DNA of 15,411 nt. Origin: Planctomycetota bacterium (GTDB lineage Bacteria > Planctomycetota > Planctomycetia > Pirellulales > Thermoguttaceae). The translations under genes were made by a program, and so were the position numbers. Shown in pieces: positions 6,814-13,391 of this stretch. The notes beneath the pieces are model-generated. The model had not been told where the DNA came from and made no database searches. It saw only the letters and a program-made list of their open reading frames with translations. Within the stretch, counting starts at the first letter, position 1; each line of letters begins with the position of its first letter. The stretch spans positions 1 to 15,411 of the forward strand of contig DQVB01000295.1 of the NCBI GenBank assembly GCA_015661985.1. Reading direction: 5' to 3'.

Positions 6814-8409
6814 ATGGCAACGGCAACAACGGAAGCAATCGACCGGCTCGTGGCCCGCGCAGGGCAGCTGTACAGTCTGCCGGCGGTAGCCATGGAGGTG
6901 TTGGCGCTGACCGGTGATCCCAAGGTGGACGCCCAAGCGCTGAAGGAGTGCGTGGAGAAGGACCCGGCGCTGACGGCAAAGCTCCTGCGGGTCGTCAACA
7001 GCTCCTTGTTCGGGCTGGCCCGGGAGGTTTGTGACCTGGGCCAAGCCCTGGCTCTGTTGGGCACCAAGCCGCTCAAGTTGCTCGTTCTGGGTTTCAGTTT
7101 GCCGCCAGGTCTATTCCAGGGCATTGAGGCGGAGGTGTTGGGGTGGTATTGGCGTCACACGCTCACCAAGGCGGTGGCCGCCCGGACCCTATGCGAACAG
7201 GCGGGAAAGGAAGGGGGAGACGAAGCCTTCATCGCTGCGTTGCTCCAAGACGTGGGTGTGTTGGTTTTGATCCAGGAGCTGGGTGAACCCTATGTGCGGT
7301 TCCTGCGGAAGGTGCTCCAGGCAGGACACGATTTGGAACGGTCGGAGCAGGAGTCGATCGGCTTCGGCCACACGGCATTGACCGCCCGGCTCCTCCGGCA
7401 CTGGGGGCTCCCCGCGTCGTTGGTCCAGGCCGTGGCTGCCAGCGGGCCGAAGGGCGACACGGAAGGAATCCCCTTGGTCGAAACCCTCCGGCTGGCCGAA
7501 CTCGTCGCCCGCTTCCTGGTCGAGGAACGTACCCAATTGTTTGGTCAACTCCTCCGGCTCTCGACCCGCCACGGACTTCAGCGCCACGTGTTGGAAGGGC
7601 TGCTCGGAGAATTGCAACAGAAGGTCAGCGAACTGGCTGACGTGCTTTCATTGCAGCTGCCCAGTGGGGTCGATTGTACGGAACTGCTGGCCCGGGCGCA
7701 CCGCCAGTTGGCCCAGTTGGCCGAGGAGGTGACGGGCCCGTTGCTCCGCAGCGGCGAGGGGGGGGCCGAAGCCGCGGATGGCCAGTGCGGATTGGGTCAG
7801 GCGTTCCGACACTTGGCCGATGCGATTCGGCCGCACGGGGCCGACAGAGGCGCGGCCCGCAGGGCAGCGTCCGGGGCGGGGCGGGGCGGGGCCCCGGTTG
7901 GTGGGCAGGCCGACGGTGTGCGGTCCACCAGGAAGGAGTCCACGGCCCAACGGTTCGGGGCGTTGGCCAAGGCCGTGGGGGCCTGCCGCCAGTCGCGTTG
8001 CCCGCTCAGCGTGCTCCTGGTCCAGCTGGAAGAGCACGACGATCCATTCTCGGCCCATCCGATCCTGTTCGAGCAGTTCCGCAAACGATTGGAGGCCGCT
8101 TGCGGAGGCTTGGACCATCCAGGGTTGATCTGCCAGCCGGACGGGTCGGCCGGCCTGTTGCTCATTCTGCCGGACTGCGACCGCCAGGAGGCCGTGCGCT
8201 GCGGGCAGGGGCTCATCGACCAGGCCCGCAGTTGGGCCAGTGGGCCCGCGTTGGATGCCCCTGCGTGGGGTATCAGCGTGGGGGTGGCCACAGTGTCGCT
8301 GGCCCCCAAGAACTTTGCCCCCGCCCGGCTGGTCGAAGCGGCCCGCCGTTGCCTCTACGGCTCCCACGCCTCGGGCGGCGGCGTGGTCAAAAGCATCGAG
8401 ATCTACTGA
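6814..8409 (+). CDS. HDOD domain protein with degenerate C-terminal GGDEF-like domain
   Basis: 531 aa, ATG at 6814 with GGAG a few bases upstream. Residues about 15-215 form a HDOD domain: LPAVAMEVLAL, LLRVVNSSLFG and ALLGTKPLKLLVLG are typical, as is the later GHTALTARLLRHWGLP. The HD pair is altered: the family's usual HD of the LLHDIG motif reads LLQDVG (Q145, D146), so phosphohydrolase activity is not expected. A Gly/Ala/Arg-rich linker (about 340-372) is encoded by a G-tract repeat. Residues about 375-531 look like a GGDEF-type fold, with ISVGVATV and the end GGGVVKSIE, but the signature position reads DGSAG, so diguanylate cyclase activity is unlikely. HDOD proteins often act in signal relay or regulation; a scaffold or c-di-GMP-sensing role is inference. 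It is cytosolic, with no membrane segment, and is convergent with the transporter ATPase gene 64 bases away. Confidence 0.85.
   Translation: MATATTEAIDRLVARAGQLYSLPAVAMEVLALTGDPKVDAQALKECVEKDPALTAKLLRVVNSSLFGLAREVCDLGQALALLGTKPLKLLVLGFSLPPGLFQGIEAEVLGWYWRHTLTKAVAARTLCEQAGKEGGDEAFIAALLQDVGVLVLIQELGEPYVRFLRKVLQAGHDLERSEQESIGFGHTALTARLLRHWGLPASLVQAVAASGPKGDTEGIPLVETLRLAELVARFLVEERTQLFGQLLRLSTRHGLQRHVLEGLLGELQQKVSELADVLSLQLPSGVDCTELLARAHRQLAQLAEEVTGPLLRSGEGGAEAADGQCGLGQAFRHLADAIRPHGADRGAARRAASGAGRGGAPVGGQADGVRSTRKESTAQRFGALAKAVGACRQSRCPLSVLLVQLEEHDDPFSAHPILFEQFRKRLEAACGGLDHPGLICQPDGSAGLLLILPDCDRQEAVRCGQGLIDQARSWASGPALDAPAWGISVGVATVSLAPKNFAPARLVEAARRCLYGSHASGGGVVKSIEIY
7873..7891 (+). repeat. Perfect G-quadruplex motif inside the HDOD gene linker
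   Basis: Four runs of GGGG separated by single C bases lie on the coding strand, encoding part of the Gly/Ala/Arg linker near residues 354-360. Single-base loops between G4 runs are the most stable class of quadruplex in vitro. The tract is also a slippage-prone tandem repeat of GGGGC. Confidence 0.75.
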
Positions 8410-8473
8410 CAGACCATTACGGTGGACCCTCGGCCGCTCAGGCGTGGCCTCGACCCGCCCTACAGGCTAGCGA

Positions 8474-9175
8474 TCAATGAGAGCGCGTCTCCTGACGCTC
8501 CGCCGGCGTCGGGCGGGCGTCGACGGGCGAGCCCGAACGGGACATCTCCACGCGCCCATCGACCAGCTCCAGCAGCAGGTTGGCCAGCCGGGAAGCTTCG
8601 CGACGGTTGTGGGTCACATGGAGCGTGGTCACTTTGGTTTCGGCCTGGACGCGTTTCAGAAGCCCCATCATCTGGTCCCGCGTCTGGTCGTCCAGTGCGC
8701 TGAGTGGCTCGTCCAACAGCAGCGTGGCCGGCCGGAAGGAAAGGGCTCGGCCCAGGGCCACTCGCTGAGTTTCCCCTCCGCTCAGGCCAGCCGGATAGCG
8801 GTCCAGGAGGTGGCCGATCTCCAACATCTCGGCCAACTCGGCCACCCGGCGACGGATCACCGCGCGAGGCACTTTGCGGATCATCAGGGCGAAGGCCAAA
8901 TGATCGCGGACCGACATGGTGGTGAACAGGGCCGCGTCTTGCGGCACCAGTCCAACGTTCCGTTCGGCTGGCTTCAGTCGTGTCACGTCCGACCCGTCCA
9001 GCACGATGCGGCCGTGGGAGATGGCCTTCAGGCCGGCGATGGCCTCAAGCAGCGTCGTCTTGCCGCAGCCCGTCTTGCCCATCAACACGGCATAACCGCC
9101 TTCGGGCACTTGGAAGGAGATGTTCTCCAGGCGGAACGAGCCGGCATGGACGATGAGTCGTTCGACCAGGATCAC
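8474..9175 (-). CDS. ABC importer ATPase, molybdate/tungstate/sulfate class
   Basis: 233 aa, GTG start at 9175. This is the energising subunit on the cytosolic face of the importer formed with the next two genes. Seen: Walker A GKTGCGKTT (33-41), Q-loop Q79, signature LSGGETQ (131-137), Walker B LLLDEP (152-157), D-loop SALDD, and H-loop H189. All catalytic positions are intact. The C-terminus ends soon after the core, so it lacks the TOBE/MOP oxyanion-binding domain of classical ModC (about 350 aa); short ATPases occur in tungstate and related systems. The ribosome-binding site is weak. It is separated from the permease gene by 237 bases holding a palindromic repeat, unusual within an operon. 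Substrate cannot be read from this subunit. Confidence 0.92.
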   Translation of the reverse strand: MILVERLIVHAGSFRLENISFQVPEGGYAVLMGKTGCGKTTLLEAIAGLKAISHGRIVLDGSDVTRLKPAERNVGLVPQDAALFTTMSVRDHLAFALMIRKVPRAVIRRRVAELAEMLEIGHLLDRYPAGLSGGETQRVALGRALSFRPATLLLDEPLSALDDQTRDQMMGLLKRVQAETKVTTLHVTHNRREASRLANLLLELVDGRVEMSRSGSPVDARPTPAERQETRSH

Positions 9176-9412
9176 GCCGCTAGCCCTTTAACCGACCAGA
9201 TCCAACGCAGGACAGGCTTCCCAGCCTGTCGCCGCAACCAAAAAAGGATACGCCCACGGTGCGCCCGTCTCATGGAGTAAGATTGTAACCATATCCGGCC
9301 ACCGCCCCAGGCCGGCCGACGGCCATAACCATTGTTCGCCGTCCCGGGGGTCACGTCGATTGCCTTAGCGACTGCCGGGTCCGCTGGCCCTTCGAACACC
9401 GCTACCCCCCTT
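9176..9412. other. 237-base gap inside the transporter operon, with palindrome 9211-9230
   Basis: Between the permease stop and the ATPase start. A 75-aa minus-strand open frame spans most of it but includes the dispersed palindrome and shows no domain, so I treat it as spurious. No clear internal promoter and no terminator with a T-run in the direction of transcription. Confidence 0.55.
9211..9230. repeat. Mini-palindrome, second copy of the 20-mer, inverted relative to 525-544
   Basis: GACAGGCT and AGCCTGTC pair around the loop TCCC. The 20 bases are the exact reverse complement of 525-544. It lies in the ATPase leader, 36 bases before the GTG start. A run of six A bases on the plus strand (9240-9245) is on the wrong side to make a minus-strand terminator. 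Confidence 0.85.
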
Positions 9413-10300
9413 TCATAACGTCAAGCTGCGCGTGCCCCACAGCCTAGCCACAATGAGAACGAACACAGCCGCCGCGACCATGATCAACGATACGGCCACC
9501 GCCGCCTCCAGATTCCCGATGCTCAATTCCAGGAAGACGGTGGTGGACAGCACCTCGGTCTTGTTCCGCGTGGCCCCCGCAAAGATCAGCAGGGGGCCGA
9601 ATTCGCCCAAGGCGCGGGCCCAGGCCAGGGTGCCCGCGGTCAGCACACCGCGCATCGATTCGGGCAGCACGACCAGGCCGAAGGCCTGCACCCGGCTGCA
9701 ACCCAAGGTCAAGGCCACCTGTTCGCGCCGCGCGTCGATCTGATCGAACGTGGCCCGCATCGTGCGCACGGCGAAGGCGCAGGCCACAGCAAACTGGGCC
9801 AGGATCACGGCGGGAATCTCGTACACCACCGCCTCGCGGATCGCCGCCGGGAAGTAACGGAAGAGGATCAGCAGACTCAGGCCCACTACCAGCGGCGGGA
9901 GCACGATGGGGATATCCAGGATCGCGTCCAACAAATTGCGACCGAAAAAACGGTGACGCGAAAGCAGGTAGCCCACTGGAATGGCCACCACCAGTGACAA
10001 CAGGGCCGTCATCGTGCAGGAGATCAGGCTGAGGACGATCGAATAGCGGATCTCCTGTTTCGCCATCGCGGCCACGATGGGGCTGTTGACCACCTTGGCC
10101 AGCACGGGATGGTCCTGCGTCCACTCGGGGCTGATCGTGTGCCTCGTCTCGCCGGTGACCATGTAGGCCGCATCGGCCAGTAGCATGAACAGGATCAGCA
10201 GCACGTACGTGGCCCCGATGGCGCCCATGATCACGTAGAAGGGCGCATCGGACCGGATGCGTCGTGGTCGGGATATCGCCTGATCGTTCGATTCAGCCAC
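9413..10300 (-). CDS. ABC importer permease, ModB/CysT-like
   Basis: 295 aa, GTG at 10300, 37 bases after the binding-protein stop, so probably co-transcribed. Six hydrophobic segments are visible near residues 20-42, 88-112, 122-148, 160-180, 228-250 and 262-290. The cytosolic coupling loop is clear: the EAA-type motif around LGCSRVQAFGLVVLPE is followed by ARALGEFGPLLIFAG, typical of ModB, WtpB and CysT permeases. The loop between the first two helices is long (about residues 43-87) and probably external. No clear Shine-Dalgarno precedes the GTG. Specificity among molybdate, tungstate and sulfate is undecided; the GEFG motif and the neighbouring binding protein favour oxyanion transport. 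The partner ATPase gene is the next one downstream. Confidence 0.9.
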   Translation of the reverse strand: MAESNDQAISRPRRIRSDAPFYVIMGAIGATYVLLILFMLLADAAYMVTGETRHTISPEWTQDHPVLAKVVNSPIVAAMAKQEIRYSIVLSLISCTMTALLSLVVAIPVGYLLSRHRFFGRNLLDAILDIPIVLPPLVVGLSLLILFRYFPAAIREAVVYEIPAVILAQFAVACAFAVRTMRATFDQIDARREQVALTLGCSRVQAFGLVVLPESMRGVLTAGTLAWARALGEFGPLLIFAGATRNKTEVLSTTVFLELSIGNLEAAVAVSLIMVAAAVFVLIVARLWGTRSLTL

Positions 10301-10337
10301 CGGTGGTCATGCCGGAAAACGGGCCGTTGAGGGAAGG

Positions 10338-11978
10338 TCAGGGCGCCGTCGCCTGGGCCGCACGCTTCCCAGCGGGAGGCTTGGCCTGCGGTGCCTCCTC
10401 CTGCGCCGGTGACGTGACCGGCGTGGCGCCCGAAGTGTCATCGAGCTGCCAGATGAAACCGGCCGACTCGAAACACTCCCGCGATCGGACAATCGTCTCA
10501 AACAGCCGCCTCGCCAAATACTTGAACTCGCTGGACCGGGCAATGGCAAAGGGTTGCACGGCCTTGGCCAGCGGGGAATCGATGGGGATCACATCCAACT
10601 TGTCCCGTTCGGCCAGCGTGTCCGTGTAATAGGCCAACACGGCGTCCGCCGAACCCGTGGTGACGTTGGGCACGAGCATGGCCGACGAAGCCGTCTGGGC
10701 CACCACGTTGTGGGCCAAGAGTCTCTCGTACAGCCCTTCGTGCTCCAACAGCTGGCGGGTCAGGGCACCGATCGTACACTGTTCGGGCTGGCCAATCACC
10801 AGCCGAATCCCCGGCCGCGCCAAGTCCACGAGACTGCGGATCCCCTTGGGGTTGCCTTTCTGGACCGCGATCACAATGTCCGTGTGCGACACGTTCACCG
10901 CTTCTTGGAACCAGTCCCTGATGGGGTCGATGTCCAGATAGTAGACATCGCAGGCCATGTACATGTCGGGAAAGCCACTCTGTTGGTTGTCGCGGATGGC
11001 CCGCATCTGGGCCGTGAGGATGCCGCATCCATTGTAAATCGTATTGATCACCACCCCTTCGCGCTGCTCGAACTTCTTGATGATCGGTTCCAGGGATCGG
11101 CGGTTCACCGACCCGGCGAAGAAGGTCAACTGGGGCACCTCGGCCCATTTGTCGCCGTCCACCGGCCGGTAGCCCAAGGCGGCGAACTCGCGCAGCCCGC
11201 GATCCCGAGCCGCCACGTACCGCGCGAATCGCAGCGCCGCGGTGGGTTGGCGCGACGCTGTCAACAGGCCGACGGTGATCTCCGCTTCGCCCGAGGCCAA
11301 TTCCGGGACCTCGATCGCCTCCAGCTCAGGGTATTGGGAGGCCGTGGCGTCCCAGATGATCCCTGCATCCACGCTCCCCAGCTTGATGTCGTTGGCCACC
11401 TCGGGCACGGTCGGTTTGAACACGCCGCTGCGGGTGACCCGCTCTTGGAGCCCGGCCCAATGGCCCGACCCTTCCAGACACCGCCGCGCGGCCCTCCCCA
11501 CGGCCGTTTGTTCCGGGTTGCCCAAAGCCACGCGTACATCCGGCCCGAGCAGATCCTCAATCCCGCGGATCCTCTTCGGGTTGCCTCGCTGGACTGCCAC
11601 CACCGGCCGCATCCGGGCCACGGGGATCCGCTCCTCGACCAATCCCTGCTGGTGGGCCAAGTCCGTGTAACTGTCGTCCCCGGGCAGGTAGAGATCGCCT
11701 GTTTTGCCCACCTTGATCTGGCTGAACAGGGTGCTCGAACCCCCATACTGCAGTTGAATGGCAACGCCATATTCTTGCTCGTATGCCTTGGCAATACGCT
11801 CCATCGGCTGCCGCACTCCGGCCGCACAAAAGACGAACAGGCGATCCGTCTTCCCCTTCAGGGCGGGCCGGCCCAACCTCCCCAGCGCCACGGCCAAAGC
11901 GGCTACGATGACCAGCACGGCCGCCAAAAGCACATACACCAGATTCGCCGCCCCCGACCGCTTCCTCTGCTGAAACAC
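10338..11978 (-). CDS. Membrane-anchored substrate-binding protein with two tandem ModA-like modules
   Basis: 546 aa from GTG 11978, chosen because GGGAGG lies 6 bases upstream; a TTG at 12002 would add eight residues. After Arg/Lys residues comes one membrane helix near residues 13-33 with no evident cleavage site, so it is probably anchored and faces outward. Module 1 spans about 46-278 and module 2 about 281-512. Both open with a strand of the form (F)xA(G): LFVFCAAGV and LTFFAGSVN. Both contain a matching internal block: AVQRGNPKRIRGIEDL and later GNPEQTAVG in module 1; AVQKGNPKGIRSLVDL and GQPEQCTIG in module 2. They therefore arose by duplication. Typical ModA has one module of about 230-250 aa. 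A Pro/Ala/Gln/Lys-rich tail follows residue 512. It is the first gene of the importer. Ligand is inferred as an oxyanion; exactly which is unknown. Confidence 0.88.
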   Translation of the reverse strand: MFQQRKRSGAANLVYVLLAAVLVIVAALAVALGRLGRPALKGKTDRLFVFCAAGVRQPMERIAKAYEQEYGVAIQLQYGGSSTLFSQIKVGKTGDLYLPGDDSYTDLAHQQGLVEERIPVARMRPVVAVQRGNPKRIRGIEDLLGPDVRVALGNPEQTAVGRAARRCLEGSGHWAGLQERVTRSGVFKPTVPEVANDIKLGSVDAGIIWDATASQYPELEAIEVPELASGEAEITVGLLTASRQPTAALRFARYVAARDRGLREFAALGYRPVDGDKWAEVPQLTFFAGSVNRRSLEPIIKKFEQREGVVINTIYNGCGILTAQMRAIRDNQQSGFPDMYMACDVYYLDIDPIRDWFQEAVNVSHTDIVIAVQKGNPKGIRSLVDLARPGIRLVIGQPEQCTIGALTRQLLEHEGLYERLLAHNVVAQTASSAMLVPNVTTGSADAVLAYYTDTLAERDKLDVIPIDSPLAKAVQPFAIARSSEFKYLARRLFETIVRSRECFESAGFIWQLDDTSGATPVTSPAQEEAPQAKPPAGKRAAQATAP

Positions 11979-12414
11979 CAGACGCCTCCCGATACACCAC
12001 AAGGTCCTGAATCACCGTGCGCAATGCTGCGACACCCCTGACGGCAAATCCGAATGTCTGAATCCAAATGTCGAAACAAATCCGAATGCCCGAAACTCCA
12101 ATGACAAAAACACTGGCTCCCCTCCGGCGATTGCGGCACAACATCCAGCGGTGTACAGGTACGTTGAGGACATTTGGATTTCGGATTTCGTGCTTGTTCC
12201 GCTCTGTCGAGCTTCGTATTTGAGGTTTTCCGCAAGCCCTCTGTCACACAACCCGCGCACGGTCATTCAGGGGCTTGCTCCGGACGCCTCGGGCGGCTTC
12301 GGCACGGCGGGGCCGAGACCGACGCGCAGCGGGTGGGCGACAACCGATACCCGAGGCAGAACGCTACAACTTAGTCTACGCCCCCGCCGCTGGCCCGTCC
12401 AGGCCCCGTCCCGC
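11979..12414. other. 436-base leader/gap upstream of the transporter operon
   Basis: The minus-strand transporter promoter should lie here. From 12042 to about 12200 it is AT-richer and repetitive (listed separately). From 12200 to 12414 it is GC-rich without repeats or recognisable genes. I see no known Moco-type riboswitch and no convincing -35/-10 pair. Small open frames across it translate the repeat into phrases like FGFRHSD and are rejected. Confidence 0.55.
12042..12200. repeat. Degenerate AT-rich repeat with a perfect 12-bp inverted repeat
   Basis: On the minus strand several imperfect units of 14-18 bases follow one another, with core ACATTYGGATTTG or GCATTCGGATTTG, between about 12110 and 12042. 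A further unit in the opposite orientation starts at 12169. Within this, AATCCAAATGTC (12061-12072) and GACATTTGGATT (12169-12180) are exact reverse complements 96 bases apart. The base composition differs from the GC-rich surroundings. It may be a decayed mobile or repeat element, or a folded leader. Confidence 0.65.
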
Positions 12415-12807
12415 TCATCCGTGTCCCCGCACGACACGGACCACGAGCGCCAGAATCGACCCGATCAGCAACACCCAGAAGGCAGCTCCCATGGCCAGCA
12501 CAATCGCTGTGGCCACCCACTGACGATCCCCGTCCGTCTCAGTGTCCTGCGATGGCGCCGGCGGGACAACCAGATAGAGCACCGCCCCCAGAATGGTTGC
12601 CACAACCAGATAGGGCAGCCAATAGACCTTGCCGATGGGAGGTCCCAGGGGCCCGGTCCAGGCCCCGATGGCCCAAGTGAGAAGGACCAGCACGACGAAC
12701 GTCCAGACAATCCCCCAAGGGCCTACCCGTTCAAACCCGAGCATGAACAGGAAAGCCACCACCCCTGCGGCCACCAGGGCCACCAGCAGTTCCACAAAAA
12801 GCGCCAT
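12415..12807 (-). CDS. Small membrane protein with four predicted helices, function unknown
   Basis: 130 aa, ATG at 12807 with GGAG about 9 bases upstream. Hydrophobic segments lie near residues 5-23, 31-49, 62-81 and 98-123, with a short polar loop (QDTETDGDRQW) between the third and fourth and a basic tail. I recognise no family. The helices are rich in Val, Leu and Ala and contain no charged pair typical of transporters. It precedes the transporter operon on the same strand, but a 436-base gap and the repeat region lie between, so shared transcription is doubtful. A perfect TATAAT on the minus strand at 13001-12996, about 190 bases upstream, lacks a good -35. Confidence 0.7.
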   Translation of the reverse strand: MALFVELLVALVAAGVVAFLFMLGFERVGPWGIVWTFVVLVLLTWAIGAWTGPLGPPIGKVYWLPYLVVATILGAVLYLVVPPAPSQDTETDGDRQWVATAIVLAMGAAFWVLLIGSILALVVRVVRGHG

Positions 12808-12912
12808 TCCCCATCACTCCCCGACCGGTGACGGAAGCCTTCATACCGAAGACGGTTTGGTTTTTCCGCGCGTCGAGCTCTTCCCGGGTCCAGGCCGCAA
12901 AGGTCCACCCGC

Positions 12913-12930
12913 GCGGGGCATAAGCCCCGC
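12913..12930. repeat. Mini-palindrome GCGGGGC-ATAA-GCCCCGC
   Basis: A 7-bp perfect stem with a 4-base loop, overlapping direct repeat A. It is followed at once by another hairpin at 12932. Confidence 0.8.
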
Positions 12931-12931
12931 T

Positions 12932-12952
12932 CCCCGCCTCGGAGAGGCGGGG
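12932..12952. terminator. Very stable 9-bp hairpin, possible bidirectional transcription stop but without T-run
   Basis: CCCCGCCTC (12932-12940) and GAGGCGGGG (12944-12952) pair perfectly around a GGA loop. It lies upstream of the small membrane protein and downstream of the DUF4838 gene. With no T-run on either side, a dispersed repeat explains it as well as a terminator does. Confidence 0.4.
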
Positions 12953-13071
12953 CTACAGCAAAGGTCCACCGGCGCGGGGTATGGGCCCCTGCCGTATTAT
13001 ACCGCAGGCGAGCGTCGGCACCGCGCCGGCTGCCTGATCCAAGGGACATCGCCCCAGGGTGGCCTTTGGCG

Positions 13072-13176
13072 GGGTAAGCGTCCACAGGGCGACTTGGAGG
13101 AGTTTGGACTCCAGCGGGCTCGGCCTGGTTTCGTCGGCCTCAGTCGTCGGGTAAGCGTCCACAGGGCGATTTGGAG
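13072..13176. repeat. Direct repeat pair B, 28 bases with one mismatch, 77-base period
   Basis: Bases 13072-13099 and 13149-13176 match at 27 of 28 positions; the core is TAAGCGTCCACAGGGCGA followed by YTTGGAG. Each copy runs directly into a different palindrome: GGAGT-TTGG-ACTCC at 13099-13112 after the first, and the 20-base palindrome at 13175-13194 after the second. Confidence 0.85.
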
Positions 13177-13194
13177 CGGCAATTCATTGCCGCT
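13175..13194. repeat. Mini-palindrome AGCGGCAAT-TC-ATTGCCGCT
   Basis: A 9-bp perfect stem with the 2-base loop TC, joined to the second copy of direct repeat B. It is followed by TTCG rather than a T-run. Confidence 0.8.
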
Positions 13195-13263
13195 TTCGTT
13201 TTCACGCCTCAGGGCTCCGGGCCTTCGGCGACGCGCCACGGATAATGACCCGGCTCTTGGAGG

Positions 13264-13281
13264 GCGGCGATGCGTCGCCGC
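13264..13281. repeat. Mini-palindrome GCGGCGA-TGCG-TCGCCGC
   Basis: A 7-bp perfect stem with a 4-base loop, 110 bases downstream of the DUF4838 stop on that gene's strand. It could stall transcription but lacks a T-run. Confidence 0.6.
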
Positions 13282-13391
13282 AAACCAGAAAAGCGGATAG
13301 CCCCACGCCGCGAACGGATACTTGGCAGGAAGTGCTCACGCCCGATGTCGGTTTCCGAAAGGGCCACAACAAAGGGGGCTGCGCAGCGATG

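Larger units (their letters stand above)
12897..12992. repeat. Direct repeat pair A, 61-base period
   Basis: GCAAAGGTCCACC occurs at 12897-12909 and 12958-12970. In both copies it is followed by a nine-base block (CGCGCGGGG or GGCGCGGGG) and then YATRRGCCCC, so about 32 bases are largely shared. The two copies are 61 bases apart. The first copy continues into a palindrome, the second into a weaker one. Confidence 0.8.
12808..13391. other. 584-base gap with clustered repeats and palindromes
   Basis: No gene is supported. The region contains two pairs of direct repeats and at least four mini-palindromes, listed separately. Short open frames reading the repeats share phrases such as ALWTLT on the minus strand, as expected from duplicated DNA rather than from protein. 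It separates the DUF4838 stop from the small membrane protein start. No T-run terminator is seen after the DUF4838 stop. Confidence 0.65.

Noticed and set aside
6447..7124. Minus-strand frame of 225 codons across the 6414-6813 gap and the HDOD start
   Set aside because: Overlaps the conserved HDOD N-terminus antisense, and the part in the gap has no recognisable sequence or ribosome-binding site.
8410..8473. Terminator between the convergent HDOD and ATPase genes
   Set aside because: No hairpin with T-run is visible in the 64 bases.
9172..9399. 75-codon minus-strand frame in the permease-ATPase gap
   Set aside because: Includes the dispersed palindrome in its coding sequence and shows no domain; probably chance.
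10554..12041. Plus-strand open frame of 495 codons opposite the binding protein
   Set aside because: Antisense to a protein with two recognisable modules; the translation is His/Pro/Arg-rich and featureless.
12012..12266. 84-codon minus-strand frame reading FGFVSTFGFRHSD
   Set aside because: This is the translation of the AT-rich nucleotide repeat; the periodicity belongs to the DNA, not to a protein.
11979..12414. Molybdenum-cofactor riboswitch upstream of the importer
   Set aside because: I cannot identify the conserved elements of the known motif; the region looks repetitive instead. A covariance-model search would decide.
12932..12952. Confident intrinsic terminator
   Set aside because: The hairpin is strong, but no T-run follows in either direction, and it sits among similar dispersed palindromes; kept only as a tentative call.
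12897..13194. Possible CRISPR array from spaced direct repeats
   Set aside because: Only two copies of each of two unrelated repeats, with different periods (61 and 77 bases), no regular spacers and no cas genes.
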